DNA of 49,595 bases from Mycobacterium sp. NAZ190054 (GTDB taxonomy: Bacteria > Actinomycetota > Actinomycetes > Mycobacteriales > Mycobacteriaceae): NCBI RefSeq assembly GCF_001545925.1, contig NZ_LMVQ01000582.1:1-49595 (forward strand). Direction: 5' to 3'. Position 1 is the stretch's first letter, and every line of letters begins with the position of its first letter. The notes under the pieces are model-generated. The model made no database searches, was not told the DNA's origin, and worked only from the letters and a program-made list of their open reading frames with translations. Position numbers and translations under genes: made by a program. Shown here piece by piece: positions 35,401-42,611 of the stretch.

Positions 35401-37611
35401 GGCGTAGGCAGCAGACACTCCGCTGGGCAGGTCACCCCACCGCAACTCATCCCCGCTGGCCGGGTTCTCCACAACCACAGCTGCCGAAGCCAATTCGTCG
35501 GAGTCGAGGTCCGTGATGATCACGATCGGGCTGATCGTGATCGCGGACCCGACAGTTCCGGCAGCCACCGGAGACACCACCACCAGCGGAGGCACCTCGA
35601 CCGGCAGACCCAGCACGGTCACGACGGTGGCTGCCGGCACCACACTGGTGTTACCGTCAGCGTCGACGACGGAGAAGCTCACGGACTTCAGTCCCGCACT
35701 GGTCGACGTCAAGGTCACCGAAGCCAGGAGCTGCTGATACGCGGCTACCGACGCCGCACCGGTGAACGTCACGGAGCCGTCCCCGGTCGTGACGGCCACT
35801 CCCGGCGGCAACGTGCCCCATTCCAGGGTGTCCCCGTCCGCGGGATCAGCGATTTCCACTGTCGCCGAAGACAACTCCGCCGAGTCCACGTCTGTGATCA
35901 GTACGATCGGAGTGATCGTGACCGGTGAGCCGACAGTCCCGGCGGCAACTGGAGTGACGACCACCAGCGGCGGCACCTCGACGGGCAATCCCAGCACCGT
36001 GACCACGGTGCCGGCAGGAACCGGATTTGCGTTCCCCTGGTCGTCGATCACCGAGAACGAGATGGTCTTGATCCCGATCTCCGAGGAGGTCAGTGTCACC
36101 GACTGCAGCAGCTGTTGATACGCCGCGACCGACGCCGCGCCCGTGAACGTCACAGAACCGTTCCCGGTGGTCGCCGTTACCCCCGGCGGAAGGGAGCCCC
36201 AGCCCAGAACATCCCCGGCCGCCGCGTCGTTGAGCTTCACGGTCGCCGAAGCCAGCCTGTCGGAGTCCAGATCAGTGATCACCACAATCGGGCTCACTGT
36301 GATCGCATCGCCGGTAGTGCCGCCCGCAATCGGGGATACCACCAGCACGGGCGGCACCTCGACGATGGGGTTGGCGACGACGGGGATCAGCAGAGTCACC
36401 TCATCGGGTTCGGCGATCCCGATCGCGCGGGCCAGGAAATGGAACACCCCTTGGATGAGGCCCGCCACACCCTCGAGATGTTCCGAGGAGTCACTGATGA
36501 CGACCTTGAAGCTGTCCTCCAGCGGAGTGCCCGTCACCAGGGTGTTGGGCGTGTACACGAACTTGCCGGTGATCGGGTCTCTGAACACCGACCCGTGTTC
36601 AGGCTGAACGATGGTGTAGGTCAACGGATCACCGTTGGGGTCACGGGCGGCCAGGTCGATGATGACCTGGCCGGTCACGGTCTGCTGGCTCGTGACCGGA
36701 CCCCACTCCGGGGAGTCGTTGAAGAACGTGTGGTTGATCTGTCGCCGCACCCACGCCAACAAACCGTCGAACCACGGAACGCGCGCGGGCGTGGCCGGGT
36801 CGACCAGCGGCGACACCAGGCCGGCGACCAGGGCGGTGATCACGTCGACCGATTCCGCCGCCTCTTCGCCGGAAGGGGCCGACGAAGCGACAGGCGGCGC
36901 GCTCTCCGGTGCGGTCACGACATCGGTGGTCGCATCGTTGCCGGAGGTGACGACGGTGTCGGCCGGCGGTTCCCGGCCCTCATCGAGATCGGTGGCTGGC
37001 TCTTCGGGTTCTACCGCGGACTCGTCATCGGGCGGGGCCTCGTCGGAATCTCGTGAGGGCGCAGGTGTCTGCGTGACCGGATGGTCGTCGGCGTCTGGGG
37101 GCGACGACGAGGGCTCTTCCTCTGGTAGTTCCTCGAGTGGCGGCTCGTCGTCTGCGCCGGAAACGGGCGGTCCGGGATTCTCGGCCTCGGGATCTGACAC
37201 GTCGGGTTCGTCGCCGCCGGGGACGTCTTCGTCACCCGGTTCCTCGTCTTCCGGATCCGACGGAACATCGACGTCTTCGGTGTCGGATTCCTCCTCCGGG
37301 TCCGCCTCGGCCCCGGGGTCCGGCGATGTCGGCTCGGCGTCGTTCGACCCCGACGAGACTGAGGAATCCGTGTCGGTGTCCGTGTCCGCGTACGCGACAC
37401 CTGCGGAGTTGGCCACCGCCAACCCGATTCCGAGTGAGACTGCGAGCGCTCCCACCCGACCGATCGGCAGTGCGAACTTCGACGTCTCTGTCCGCGCATG
37501 CTTGGCAGGGCCACCGGCGTTGTCCACCAGAGCCCGAGCCGCCCAGAAGTCGGGCTGTGGGGTGCTTCGGTCCCTACGCGGGACGCGGTGCCGGGCCGGA
37601 GTCGCAGACAT
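29434..37611 (-). CDS. Giant secreted tandem-repeat (cadherin/Ig-like) surface protein
   Basis: A 2725-aa protein. The N-terminus is basic, with one hydrophobic segment ending AGVAYADTDT, then a very acidic Ser/Glu/Pro linker to about residue 280. A conserved module follows (HTFFNDSPEWGPV ... DPNGDPLTYTIV ... GKFVYTPNT), similar to the one in the beta-helix protein at 2627-5143. About 18 domains of about 128 aa run to the end: 13 closely alike (TDLDSDEL, VTLTS, GTVVTVLG), then five more divergent. It has no transmembrane anchor or sorting signal at the C-terminus. The start is ATG at 37611 with AAGGA 6 nt upstream. The likely role is an adhesin or matrix protein; the Asp-rich DLDSD motif suggests calcium binding (inference). 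Confidence 0.85.
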   Translation of the reverse strand: MSATPARHRVPRRDRSTPQPDFWAARALVDNAGGPAKHARTETSKFALPIGRVGALAVSLGIGLAVANSAGVAYADTDTDTDSSVSSGSNDAEPTSPDPGAEADPEEESDTEDVDVPSDPEDEEPGDEDVPGGDEPDVSDPEAENPGPPVSGADDEPPLEELPEEEPSSSPPDADDHPVTQTPAPSRDSDEAPPDDESAVEPEEPATDLDEGREPPADTVVTSGNDATTDVVTAPESAPPVASSAPSGEEAAESVDVITALVAGLVSPLVDPATPARVPWFDGLLAWVRRQINHTFFNDSPEWGPVTSQQTVTGQVIIDLAARDPNGDPLTYTIVQPEHGSVFRDPITGKFVYTPNTLVTGTPLEDSFKVVISDSSEHLEGVAGLIQGVFHFLARAIGIAEPDEVTLLIPVVANPIVEVPPVLVVSPIAGGTTGDAITVSPIVVITDLDSDRLASATVKLNDAAAGDVLGWGSLPPGVTATTGNGSVTFTGAASVAAYQQLLQSVTLTSSEIGIKTISFSVIDDQGNANPVPAGTVVTVLGLPVEVPPLVVVTPVAAGTVGSPVTITPIVLITDVDSAELSSATVEIADPADGDTLEWGTLPPGVAVTTGDGSVTFTGAASVAAYQQLLASVTLTSTSAGLKSVSFSVVDADGNTSVVPAATVVTVLGLPVEVPPLVVVSPVAAGTVGSAITISPIVIITDLDSDELASAAVVVENPASGDELRWGDLPSGVSAAYADGVLTFTGAASVATYQQLLASVTLTSTGAGIKSVTFSVTDDQGNASAFAAGTVVTVLGLPVEVPPLVVVSPVAAGTVGSAITISPIVVLTDLDSDELDSAKVVLNDPADGDALDYGSLPVGVEASYVDGVLTFTGRASVEDYRQLLASVTLTSAGAGLKSVSFAVTDVDGNTSVVPAGTVVTVLGVPGISVPPVVVVSPVAAGTAGSPITISPIVVLTDLDSDQLDSATVTLNNPAAGDSLEFGSLPAGLEGSYIDGVLTLTGRASVEVYRQLLQSVTLTSTTAGLKSVSFAVTDVDGNTSVVPAGTVVTVLGVPGISVPPVVVVSPVAAGTAGSPITISPIVVLTDLDSDQLDSATVVLQDPADGDVLGYGSLPAGVEASYANGVLTFSGTASVAAYQQLLASVTLTSNMAGLKSVTFGVVDAEGNTNSVPAGTVVTVLGVPGSSIAPVLVATPVAAGTAGSPIVVSPIVVIADLDSDELASATVTVGDPAAGDVLGWGDLPEDVEASYADGVLTFTGAASVEAYRELLQSVTLTSTGGGIKSVSFAVTDIEGNTNTVPAGTVVTVLGVPGSSIAPVLVATPVAAGTAGSPIVISPIVVIADLDSDELGSAIVTVADPAAGDVLGWGTVPEGISAEYAEGVLTFTGAASVDAYRELLQSVTLTSTGGGIKSVSFAVTDIEGNTNTVPAGTVVTVLGVPGSSIAPVLVATPVAAGTAGSAIVISPIVVIADLDSDELGSATVTVGDPAAGDVLGWGDLPEGVEASYAGGVLTFTGAASVDAYRELLQSVTLTSTGGGIKSVSFAVTDIEGNTNSVPAGTVVTVLGVPGSSIAPVLVATPVAAGTAGSPIVISPIVVIADLDSDELGSATVTVSNPSSGDVLEWGDVPGGVEASYSNGVLTFTGNASVEVYRELLQSVTLTSTGGGIKSVGFAVTDIEGNTNTVPAGTVVTVLGVPGSSIAPVLVATPVAAGTAGSPIVISPIVVIADLDSDELGSATVTVGDPTAGDVLGWGTVPEGISAEYAEGVLTFTGNASVEDYRELLQSVTLTSTGAGLKSVSFAIVDADGNASVVPAGTVVTVLGVPGSSIAPVLVATPVAAGTAGSAIVISPIVAIADLDSDELGSATVTVNDPATGDVLGWGDLPEGVDAHYTDGVLTFTGTASVDAYRQLLQSVTLTSAGAGLKSVSFSIVDAEGNAATVPAATVVTVLGLPTALPPLVVVSPIATGTTGSAIVVSPIVVITDLDSDELDSATVTVNDPESGDVLGWGTVPEGISAEYTDGVLTFTGTASVAVYQQLLQSVTLTSTAPGIKTVAFTVTDDQHETSLVAGTAVTVLGLPTAATPVVLTSVVSVAYTAGSSGVSVDAGLIVLDADSEMMTGATVTIVNPASGDLLTFGDLPEGVTATYGSGVLSFDGTASVSAYQQLLRSVKFASESSALATIRMISLQITDDQGRSSIPGTVAVTVLSVPILAKPVVVTSLANVAYTAGNSSVQVDSGLLLLDADSATMTGAVVSIVGGATAGESLGWTPQDGISGTYTDGVLTFEGSATVAAYQQLLRSVTFSTTSEALASIKSISFVVTDGQGNVSTPGLVAVTIVKSPLRIAPLVTTSLANVSYTAGAGAVTVDPFVSVLDLDSTALQGATVKIAGGFASGDVLTFTAPEGITGVYDSSTGTLTLTGTASIGMYEEALRSVQLATGAGALASLKTVSFHVTDAEGTASLLPGNVVVTVLTAPFNLSPLVTTLLGPIYTAGNSAAKVNPLLTVIDLDSSTMSGAVVQVTGNFSAGDVLGFTPVGNISGSYDSATGILTLSGTASTLQYQQVLQSVTFSTNASAPTAVKTITFTVTDTQGGTSLPATALVTVRENNNPVLTAPLGGGLVLLGLPLLSPLAVISDDSEYLQQAYVKIVDKRAGDTLVWDAPAHIQASFSGDTLTLVGQATVAEYQAVIRSIRISKEFSLLPTSRTIRMQVQDVHGLWSNTEESTALFLLA
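29470..36370 (-). repeat. About 18 tandem domain repeats, unit about 384 bp
   Basis: The coding repeats of the giant surface protein. The unit is about 128 codons. Recurrent protein anchors are DLDSDEL near the start, VTLTSTGAGLKSV in the middle and GTVVTVLG at the end. The first 13 copies (high coordinates) are similar, and the last five (about 29470-31400) are more divergent and of less regular length. The copies are domains, not a CRISPR or minisatellite. Confidence 0.85.
31780..34190 (-). repeat. Near-identical 384-bp tandem block
   Basis: The anchor CAACACCGTCACCACCGTG (plus strand) occurs at 32161, 32545, 32929, 33313, 33697 and 34081: an exact 384-bp step six times over. Between the anchors most bases are shared, so these copies (repeats about 7-12) look recently duplicated or homogenised. 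The adjacent copy with its anchor at about 31777 also keeps the 384-bp step. Copy number could vary between strains and could be wrong in a short-read assembly. Confidence 0.85.
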
Positions 37612-38218
37612 ACTGATCCTTCGTTTGCTGCGGCGGCAGTCCCACGGGCCTGATCAGGCACCCCCGGACGCTTGAGTTGCGGTCACTCCAGCGACGGCGA
37701 TGGGACGCCTCCCCTGCGTCATACATCGTCGTTCCGCGCCGTATTTTGTTCTGGTCTGTTTGCTGAACCTATGCGGATCCACCGCCGTCAGCTCGGCACG
37801 GACGAGCATAAGCCATAAACGTCACCGCAGTTGCGCAATGCGGAAATTCTTGCTCACACAAACGATCGAGCAATGTCGACAGCCATCGGACCGACCCATC
37901 TGGTATGGACTGACCAGCCATTCCAGCGAATTACCCAAGTGCAACGAGAGCCCGTCTCACCCCGCGAATGAACGCGTCAAACTGTACGCGAACCGCTGCG
38001 CGACCAGGTCACGTGCAGCACTTCTCCGATCATGGCAACTGATGGTAAACAACTTCGCGCACTCCTTGCCTTGGCACAGACCGTGGCGCCAGCAACACAT
38101 CGACCCGGGTGGCATGATCCCACCCGAGGGCACCGGAGCAGGGTCGCGGGACGGCCCTGTGAACGGAACGGAGTGACGATTACGTCAGTATTTGCGGCTG
38201 GCGGCACGCCGCCTCACC
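37612..38218. promoter_or_regulatory. Intergenic region upstream of the giant surface protein
   Basis: About 600 bp without a convincing gene; the frame at 37700-38176 has no coding character and crosses A/T-richer DNA. It should carry the promoter of the 37611 gene (minus strand). I could not assign -35/-10 boxes with confidence. The stop of the AraC-like gene lies at its far end, so read-through from that gene is also possible. Confidence 0.4.
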
Positions 38219-39190
38219 TCACACCGCTTGCCCGGTGAATGCGCTGCGGTAGTCGCTCGGGGTGGTCTGCATCTGCCGGACGAAGTGGTGCCGGAAGGTC
38301 GACGGCGACTCGAATCCCACCCGCACCGCTATCTGTTCGATCGACAACGACGTCGCTTCGAGCAGCGCGAGACTGGCCTGGATCCGTTGCGTGATCAACC
38401 ACTTGATCGGTGTCGTACCGGTGGCCTTGGCGAACTGACGGAGATAGCTCCGCCGCGACATCATCGACTGCTCAGCCATTTCGTCGAGAGTGATGGGCCT
38501 GTCGAGATTCGCCATCGCCCACGTCATCCCGGCCGCGATCCGGCCGTCGTCCATCGGCTCAGGGACCGGCACCTCGATGTACTGAGCCTGCCCGCCCGCC
38601 CGGTGCGGCGAGATGACCAACCGCCGCGCCACGTCGTTGGCCACCCGACCGCCGTGATCGGAGCGCACGATGTGCAGACAGAGATCCAGACCGGCCGCGC
38701 ACCCGGCACTGGTCAGCACCCGCCCGTTGTCGACGTACAGCGGAGCCGGATCGATGTCGATGCCGGGATACCGCTCTTGGAGCAGTTCTGTGTAGATCCA
38801 ATGCGTTGTCGCCTTACGCCCGTCGAGTATTCCGGCCGCGGCAAGTGCGAACGCCCCTGAACAGATCGACACCAATCGCGCATCCCGCGCGTCGGCCGTC
38901 TTGATCGCCTCGACCAGCTCCGGCGAGGTGGGTGCGGTCACGTCGCGAACGCTGGGGATCACCACCGTGTCTGCCGCGGCCAGATCGTCGAGCCCGTAGG
39001 AAGTGCGCACGACGGCACCACCGACCAGCCGGATTTCCTGCTGTTCGGAGCACAACTTGACCTTGTACCAGGGCCGAACCAAGCCGGCAGAGAACTGCTC
39101 CGACAATTCGGTCATGCCGAAGATCTCTGCGGCCAGGCCTGACTCGAAGCCCGACATTCCGTCGTAGGCGAGAATCGCGACCGTATGCAT
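38219..39190 (-). CDS. AraC-family regulator with GATase1/DJ-1-like domain
   Basis: A 323-aa regulator of the GlxA/FtrA type. The N-terminal DJ-1/PfpI-like domain has MHTVAILAYDGMSGFESGLA, VVIPSVRD and the nucleophile-elbow position SICSGAFALAAAGIL. The C-terminal AraC double helix-turn-helix runs from about 220 (ITLDEMAEQSMMSRRSYLRQF and LSIEQIAVRVGFESPSTFRHHF). Such proteins sense small metabolites. The start is ATG at 39190. The gene is upstream of the giant surface protein, on the same strand, and next to the scar at 39461; the target is unknown. Confidence 0.9.
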   Translation of the reverse strand: MHTVAILAYDGMSGFESGLAAEIFGMTELSEQFSAGLVRPWYKVKLCSEQQEIRLVGGAVVRTSYGLDDLAAADTVVIPSVRDVTAPTSPELVEAIKTADARDARLVSICSGAFALAAAGILDGRKATTHWIYTELLQERYPGIDIDPAPLYVDNGRVLTSAGCAAGLDLCLHIVRSDHGGRVANDVARRLVISPHRAGGQAQYIEVPVPEPMDDGRIAAGMTWAMANLDRPITLDEMAEQSMMSRRSYLRQFAKATGTTPIKWLITQRIQASLALLEATSLSIEQIAVRVGFESPSTFRHHFVRQMQTTPSDYRSAFTGQAV

Positions 39191-39330
39191 GTCACTATCT
39201 TAACGAACAACGGCACTAGGGCCACTTTTCGTGTAGCGCCCCCGGCGGAAGCATGGCTGACATGTTCTACCGACCACTGAGCCGCCGGCACCGACTACGA
39301 CAGAAGCTGCTCGGTATCCACATGATCCGA

Positions 39331-39460
39331 TCAGTGCAGCGCTTCACCGCCGGGATACACGCCGCCCACGGCCTCGCACACGGCATCGAACCGGCCCGGT
39401 CCTCGGCGGCGAGAACGACCGGGGTACAACCCGAGACAGGGTCGCCTGCGCGGACCTGGA
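39331..39460 (-). pseudogene. Possible gene remnant beside the IS-like scar
   Basis: On the minus strand a short frame ends FDAVCEAVGGVYPGGEALH before a stop at 39331-39333. Upstream a second frame reads more plausibly (SGCTPVVLAAEDRAG), as if a frameshift separates them. The remnant ends where the IS-like sequence begins at 39461. The parent gene is not recognised. The plus-strand frame at 39253-39483 over the same DNA is not convincing. Confidence 0.25.
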
Positions 39461-39630
39461 GGGCTTGTCAAGACTCTGTGTAAGTCGTTGTAGCCGTTGA
39501 CGTTTGATTGGGGACGTCAGAGTGGGAGTCGCGGGGGTTACTGGACGGCGATGGCGTTGAGGGCTTCGGTCCTGCGGAACGTTCCTGAGCCTGGTGTGGT
39601 TCCTCGTTTCTCGTTGATGTCGCGGATACC
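39461..39630 (-). mobile_element. Insertion-sequence-like remnant (transposase 3' end and terminal repeat)
   Basis: On the minus strand a coding-like frame ends GTFRRTEALNAIAVQ with a stop at 39538-39540 and is open only to about 39630, after which an in-frame stop appears. It is followed by about 75 bp and then a segment whose plus-strand end, TGTCAAGACTCTGTGTAA (about 39466-39483), resembles, from memory, ends of IS256-type elements. About 170 bp remain, so this is a scar. The element family is not confirmed. Confidence 0.4.
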
Positions 39631-40970
39631 TCAAGTTCCGGCGGCGTCGCAGGCATCGCGACGACCGCCACCGCGCTGACCACCGCAACCACCACGACAC
39701 CCGCGAACACCAACGCCGTGCCCGCCTGCACGGTCGCCGAGCCCTGGATTTCTCGGCCCTGAAAGACGGAATTCGCCATCGCCCCGAATACGGCGACCCC
39801 GACGGCGCTGCCCAACGACCGTGCGAACATGTGCGCACCGGTGACCACGCCGCGGTCCTCCGCATCCACACTCGACTGGGCGGCGATCAGACACGGCAGT
39901 GCCAGCAGCCCCATTCCACAGCCGGTGACAAAGCACAGGCAAGCCACCAGCAGCACGCTGGGATGATCGACCATGGCGAGCAGCCCGACGGCCCCGGCCA
40001 CCACCACCGTCGCGCCCACCATTGCGGTCCGTTTGAATCCCACCCGCAGGTAGATGCGCCCGGCCAGACCCGCCGTCAGGGGCCAGCCGATGGTGAGTGC
40101 GGTCATCGCCAGGCCCGCGTAGACCGGCTCCGCACCGACCGTTCCCTCGAGGTAGGTGGGCACGAACGACGTGAGACCGATCAGTATCGCTCCGACACCC
40201 AGTCCGACGATCGTCGTCGTCAGCAGGAGCCGGCGGGTGAGAACAAAGCCGGGCAGGATCGGTTCTGCAGCCCGCCGGGACACCACCCCGAATAGGACGA
40301 GCAACACGCCGCCCGCGACCAGCGACCCGATACTGGGTGCCGACGTCCACGACCAGGCCTGTCCCCCGGCAAGAATCGCGAGCACCAGCAGCGACAGCCC
40401 CGACGTCAGCAGGACAGCTCCGTAGTAGTCGACGCGCGCCTCGCGACGGTCGAAGGCATCCTGGTAGCGGCGCAGCAGCATCCATGCGGCGACCAGGCAC
40501 AGCGGCACGTTGAACACGAAGACCCCACGCCATATCCCCCACTGTGCGAAGAGTCCACCGAAGGTGGGTCCCACCACCGACGCAGCCGCCCACACGCTGG
40601 CGAAATACCCTTGCACTCTGGCGCGTTCGGTGAGCGTGTATATGTCACCGACGATGGTGACCGACATCGGTTGCACCGCACCGGCTCCCAGTCCCTGCAC
40701 CACCCTGGCGGCGATCAGCGCAGGCATCGACCATGCGCACGCACACAGGATCGAACCGGCCGTGAACAGCGCGATTCCGACAAGAATGACCGGCTTGCGC
40801 CCGAGCATGTCGGAAAGCTTGGCAAACACCGGTGTGGTCACGGCTTGAGCAAGCAGGTAGCCGGAGAACAGCCACGGGAACAACGCGGAGCCGCCCAGCT
40901 CGGCGACGATGGTAGGGACCGCGGTCGCCACCACCGTCGAGTCGAGCGCAACGAGGCTCAGCGCCAGCAT
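39468..40970 (-). CDS. MFS drug/metabolite exporter (DHA2-like) with altered C-terminus
   Basis: A 500-aa transporter with about 14 hydrophobic segments. Family motifs are LDSTVVATAVPTIVAELGG (TM1), KLSDMLGRKPVILVG (loop 2-3, motif A) and ARVVQGLGAGAVQPM. The last 50 residues (Ser/Pro/Thr-rich) are read through the IS-like remnant in a different frame from its transposase, so the original end is lost. The ATG at 40970 is the only ordinary start after the thiolase-like gene, but it lies inside TM1. Upstream in-frame starts would overlap that gene by about 100 bp, so the true start is uncertain. Confidence 0.75.
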   Translation of the reverse strand: MLALSLVALDSTVVATAVPTIVAELGGSALFPWLFSGYLLAQAVTTPVFAKLSDMLGRKPVILVGIALFTAGSILCACAWSMPALIAARVVQGLGAGAVQPMSVTIVGDIYTLTERARVQGYFASVWAAASVVGPTFGGLFAQWGIWRGVFVFNVPLCLVAAWMLLRRYQDAFDRREARVDYYGAVLLTSGLSLLVLAILAGGQAWSWTSAPSIGSLVAGGVLLVLFGVVSRRAAEPILPGFVLTRRLLLTTTIVGLGVGAILIGLTSFVPTYLEGTVGAEPVYAGLAMTALTIGWPLTAGLAGRIYLRVGFKRTAMVGATVVVAGAVGLLAMVDHPSVLLVACLCFVTGCGMGLLALPCLIAAQSSVDAEDRGVVTGAHMFARSLGSAVGVAVFGAMANSVFQGREIQGSATVQAGTALVFAGVVVVAVVSAVAVVAMPATPPELEVSATSTRNEEPHQAQERSAGPKPSTPSPSSNPRDSHSDVPNQTSTATTTYTES

Positions 40971-41040
40971 GAGCGACGACAGGATTGGCCCACGCTCAGA
41001 CCGGAAGCCGACCCTGGCCGCACTCGACCCCGGCAGGCCC

Positions 41041-42183
41041 CTACTCCGCGCTCGTCGACAGGACCGCCGTGCTGTGCGCGGCGAGCGTGAGACCCATACC
41101 GTGCACCAGTGACGTCTGCGCACCGGCGACCTGACGAGCACCTGCGTCGCCGCGCAGCTGGGTCACCGCTTCGGTGAGCAGGAACAGCCCGAGCATGCCC
41201 GGGTGCGTGAACGACAGGCCGGCACCGTTGGTGTTCAGTGCCACCGCGCCATCTGGCGCTATGTTGCCGTCCGCCACGAACGGTCCACCCTCACCCTTGG
41301 CACAGAATCCGATGTCCTCCAGCAGGATCAGCAGGCTGGCGGTGAATGCGTCGTAGACGTGTGAGGTGTCGATGTCGGCCAGTGAGCGGCCCGCCATGTC
41401 CAGCGCCGTCCTCGACGTCTTCGATGCCACCGTGCTCGTCAGATCCGGCATGGCCGAGACGGCGCGATGATTGCTCGACTCGGAGAAACCCAGCAGATAG
41501 ACCGGCGGGTGCGGCAGCGACGCGGCACGTTCGGCGGACGTCACGACCACGGCGGCACCTCCGTCGGTCACGAGGCAGCAGTCTCTGGCGTGCAGAGGCG
41601 TCGAAACCATCTTCGATTCGACGACATCCTCGATCGTCAGCGGCTTCGGGTAGGGCGGATTCGGGTGCAGCAGCGACCATTGCCGCGCCGACACCGCGAT
41701 CGACGCAAGTTGCTCGCGGGTGGTGCCGAACTGGGCCATGTGTCGCTGCGCCATCAGCGCAATGGACGAGATCGGATGGATCAGGCCGTAGGGCTCCTCA
41801 TAGGCCGACCACTCGGCGCGGCTCACCAGCTTGCCCATGTCGGATCGCTGGGTGCTGCCGTAGGCGATGACCGCGACGTCACACAGACCTGCCGCGATCG
41901 CGGCGGCGGCGTGCCCGACGTGGCTCACGAACGACGCACCGCCGATGTTGGAGGAATCCGTGTACCGGGGATGCATGCCGAGCTTCTCGGCGAGGTTCAT
42001 CGTCGGGAACGAGTAATGCGAACTGGCGCTGAACAACCCGTCCACATCACCCAGTGTCAGGCCGGCGTCGGCGACGGCGCGCCTGGTGGCCTCTGCCATC
42101 AGACCCACCGGTGACCGTCCCTGTGTCTGCCAGGTGTCGACCTCTGCGGCGCCGACGATGGCTGCCGTGCCCCGGATACTCAT
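41041..42183 (-). CDS. Thiolase-superfamily protein (SCP2/Ltp2-like) lacking the usual active-site Cys
   Basis: A 380-aa thiolase-fold protein. Where thiolases carry the nucleophilic Cys, this one reads SSNIGGASFVSHVGHAA, with no Cys. The C-terminal NTNGAGLSFTHPGMLG keeps the conserved His. Ltp2-type aldolases of steroid side-chain degradation are thiolase-fold proteins that work with a DUF35 partner and lack thiolase chemistry. The ATG at 42183 overlaps the DUF35 stop (ATGA). The probable reaction is aldol cleavage or condensation on a CoA ester; the substrate is unknown. Confidence 0.8.
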   Translation of the reverse strand: MSIRGTAAIVGAAEVDTWQTQGRSPVGLMAEATRRAVADAGLTLGDVDGLFSASSHYSFPTMNLAEKLGMHPRYTDSSNIGGASFVSHVGHAAAAIAAGLCDVAVIAYGSTQRSDMGKLVSRAEWSAYEEPYGLIHPISSIALMAQRHMAQFGTTREQLASIAVSARQWSLLHPNPPYPKPLTIEDVVESKMVSTPLHARDCCLVTDGGAAVVVTSAERAASLPHPPVYLLGFSESSNHRAVSAMPDLTSTVASKTSRTALDMAGRSLADIDTSHVYDAFTASLLILLEDIGFCAKGEGGPFVADGNIAPDGAVALNTNGAGLSFTHPGMLGLFLLTEAVTQLRGDAGARQVAGAQTSLVHGMGLTLAAHSTAVLSTSAE

Positions 42184-42611
42184 GACACCGCCACGAAATG
42201 CGGGAGAGTCATCTCTTCTGTCACATCCTCGAATTCGACCCGTACTCGCTGACCGATGCGGGGTTCACCGTCCGGTGTGGTCAGATCGGCAAGGGTCCGG
42301 AAGCCCTCGTCGAAGTCGACGAGCGCGATCGTGTACGGAACGGCGTCGGCGAAGTACGGATGCCCGGCACGCTGTTGCACCGTGAAGGAATACACCGTTC
42401 CCTGACCGGACGACCACTGCCGCTGGACGCCTTGGCCACACGCCGGGCAGAACTCCTGAGGGCGAGCGTGCACAGCGTCGCATGCGGAGCACGGGTAATA
42501 CGGCAGGCGGTGTTCTCTGAGGTCGGCGTAGTACTGCTTCTCCTCGCCGCGCAGTTGCGGGATCGGCCGTTCGACGGCCGGCGCGTCACCGGGACGACGT
42601 TGCGAAGTCAC
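42180..42611 (-). CDS. DUF35 zinc-ribbon/OB-fold partner protein
   Basis: A 143-aa protein with a four-Cys zinc ribbon (CSACDAVHARPQEFCPACG), then an OB-fold (GTVYSFTVQQRAGHPYF ... PYTIALVDFDEGFRTLADL). DUF35 proteins bind acyl-CoA and pair with thiolase-fold partners. The GTG at 42611 has AAAGGA 7 nt upstream and overlaps the CoA-ligase gene by 26 nt; the longer frame above it is not coding. It overlaps the thiolase-like gene by 4 nt. It is likely to form one complex with that protein. Confidence 0.85.
   Translation of the reverse strand: MTSQRRPGDAPAVERPIPQLRGEEKQYYADLREHRLPYYPCSACDAVHARPQEFCPACGQGVQRQWSSGQGTVYSFTVQQRAGHPYFADAVPYTIALVDFDEGFRTLADLTTPDGEPRIGQRVRVEFEDVTEEMTLPHFVAVS

Noticed and set aside
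34201..35928. 575-aa open frame on the plus strand
   Set aside because: It is a codon shadow of the repeats of the giant surface protein, and its own repetitiveness (RDRRTRCPGSYRRHHHH) follows from that.
29470..36370. Possible CRISPR array because of many regular repeats
   Set aside because: Units are 384 bp, in frame and coding throughout, without short identical repeats separated by unique spacers.
37700..38176. 158-aa plus-strand ORF in the intergenic region
   Set aside because: It has low GC third positions, no ribosome-binding site and no recognisable domain, and it ends within likely regulatory DNA.
39253..39483. 76-aa plus-strand ORF divergent from the AraC gene
   Set aside because: It has an Arg/His-rich composition, enters the IS-like scar at its end, and has no recognisable family. 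A gene remnant on the other strand explains the region slightly better.
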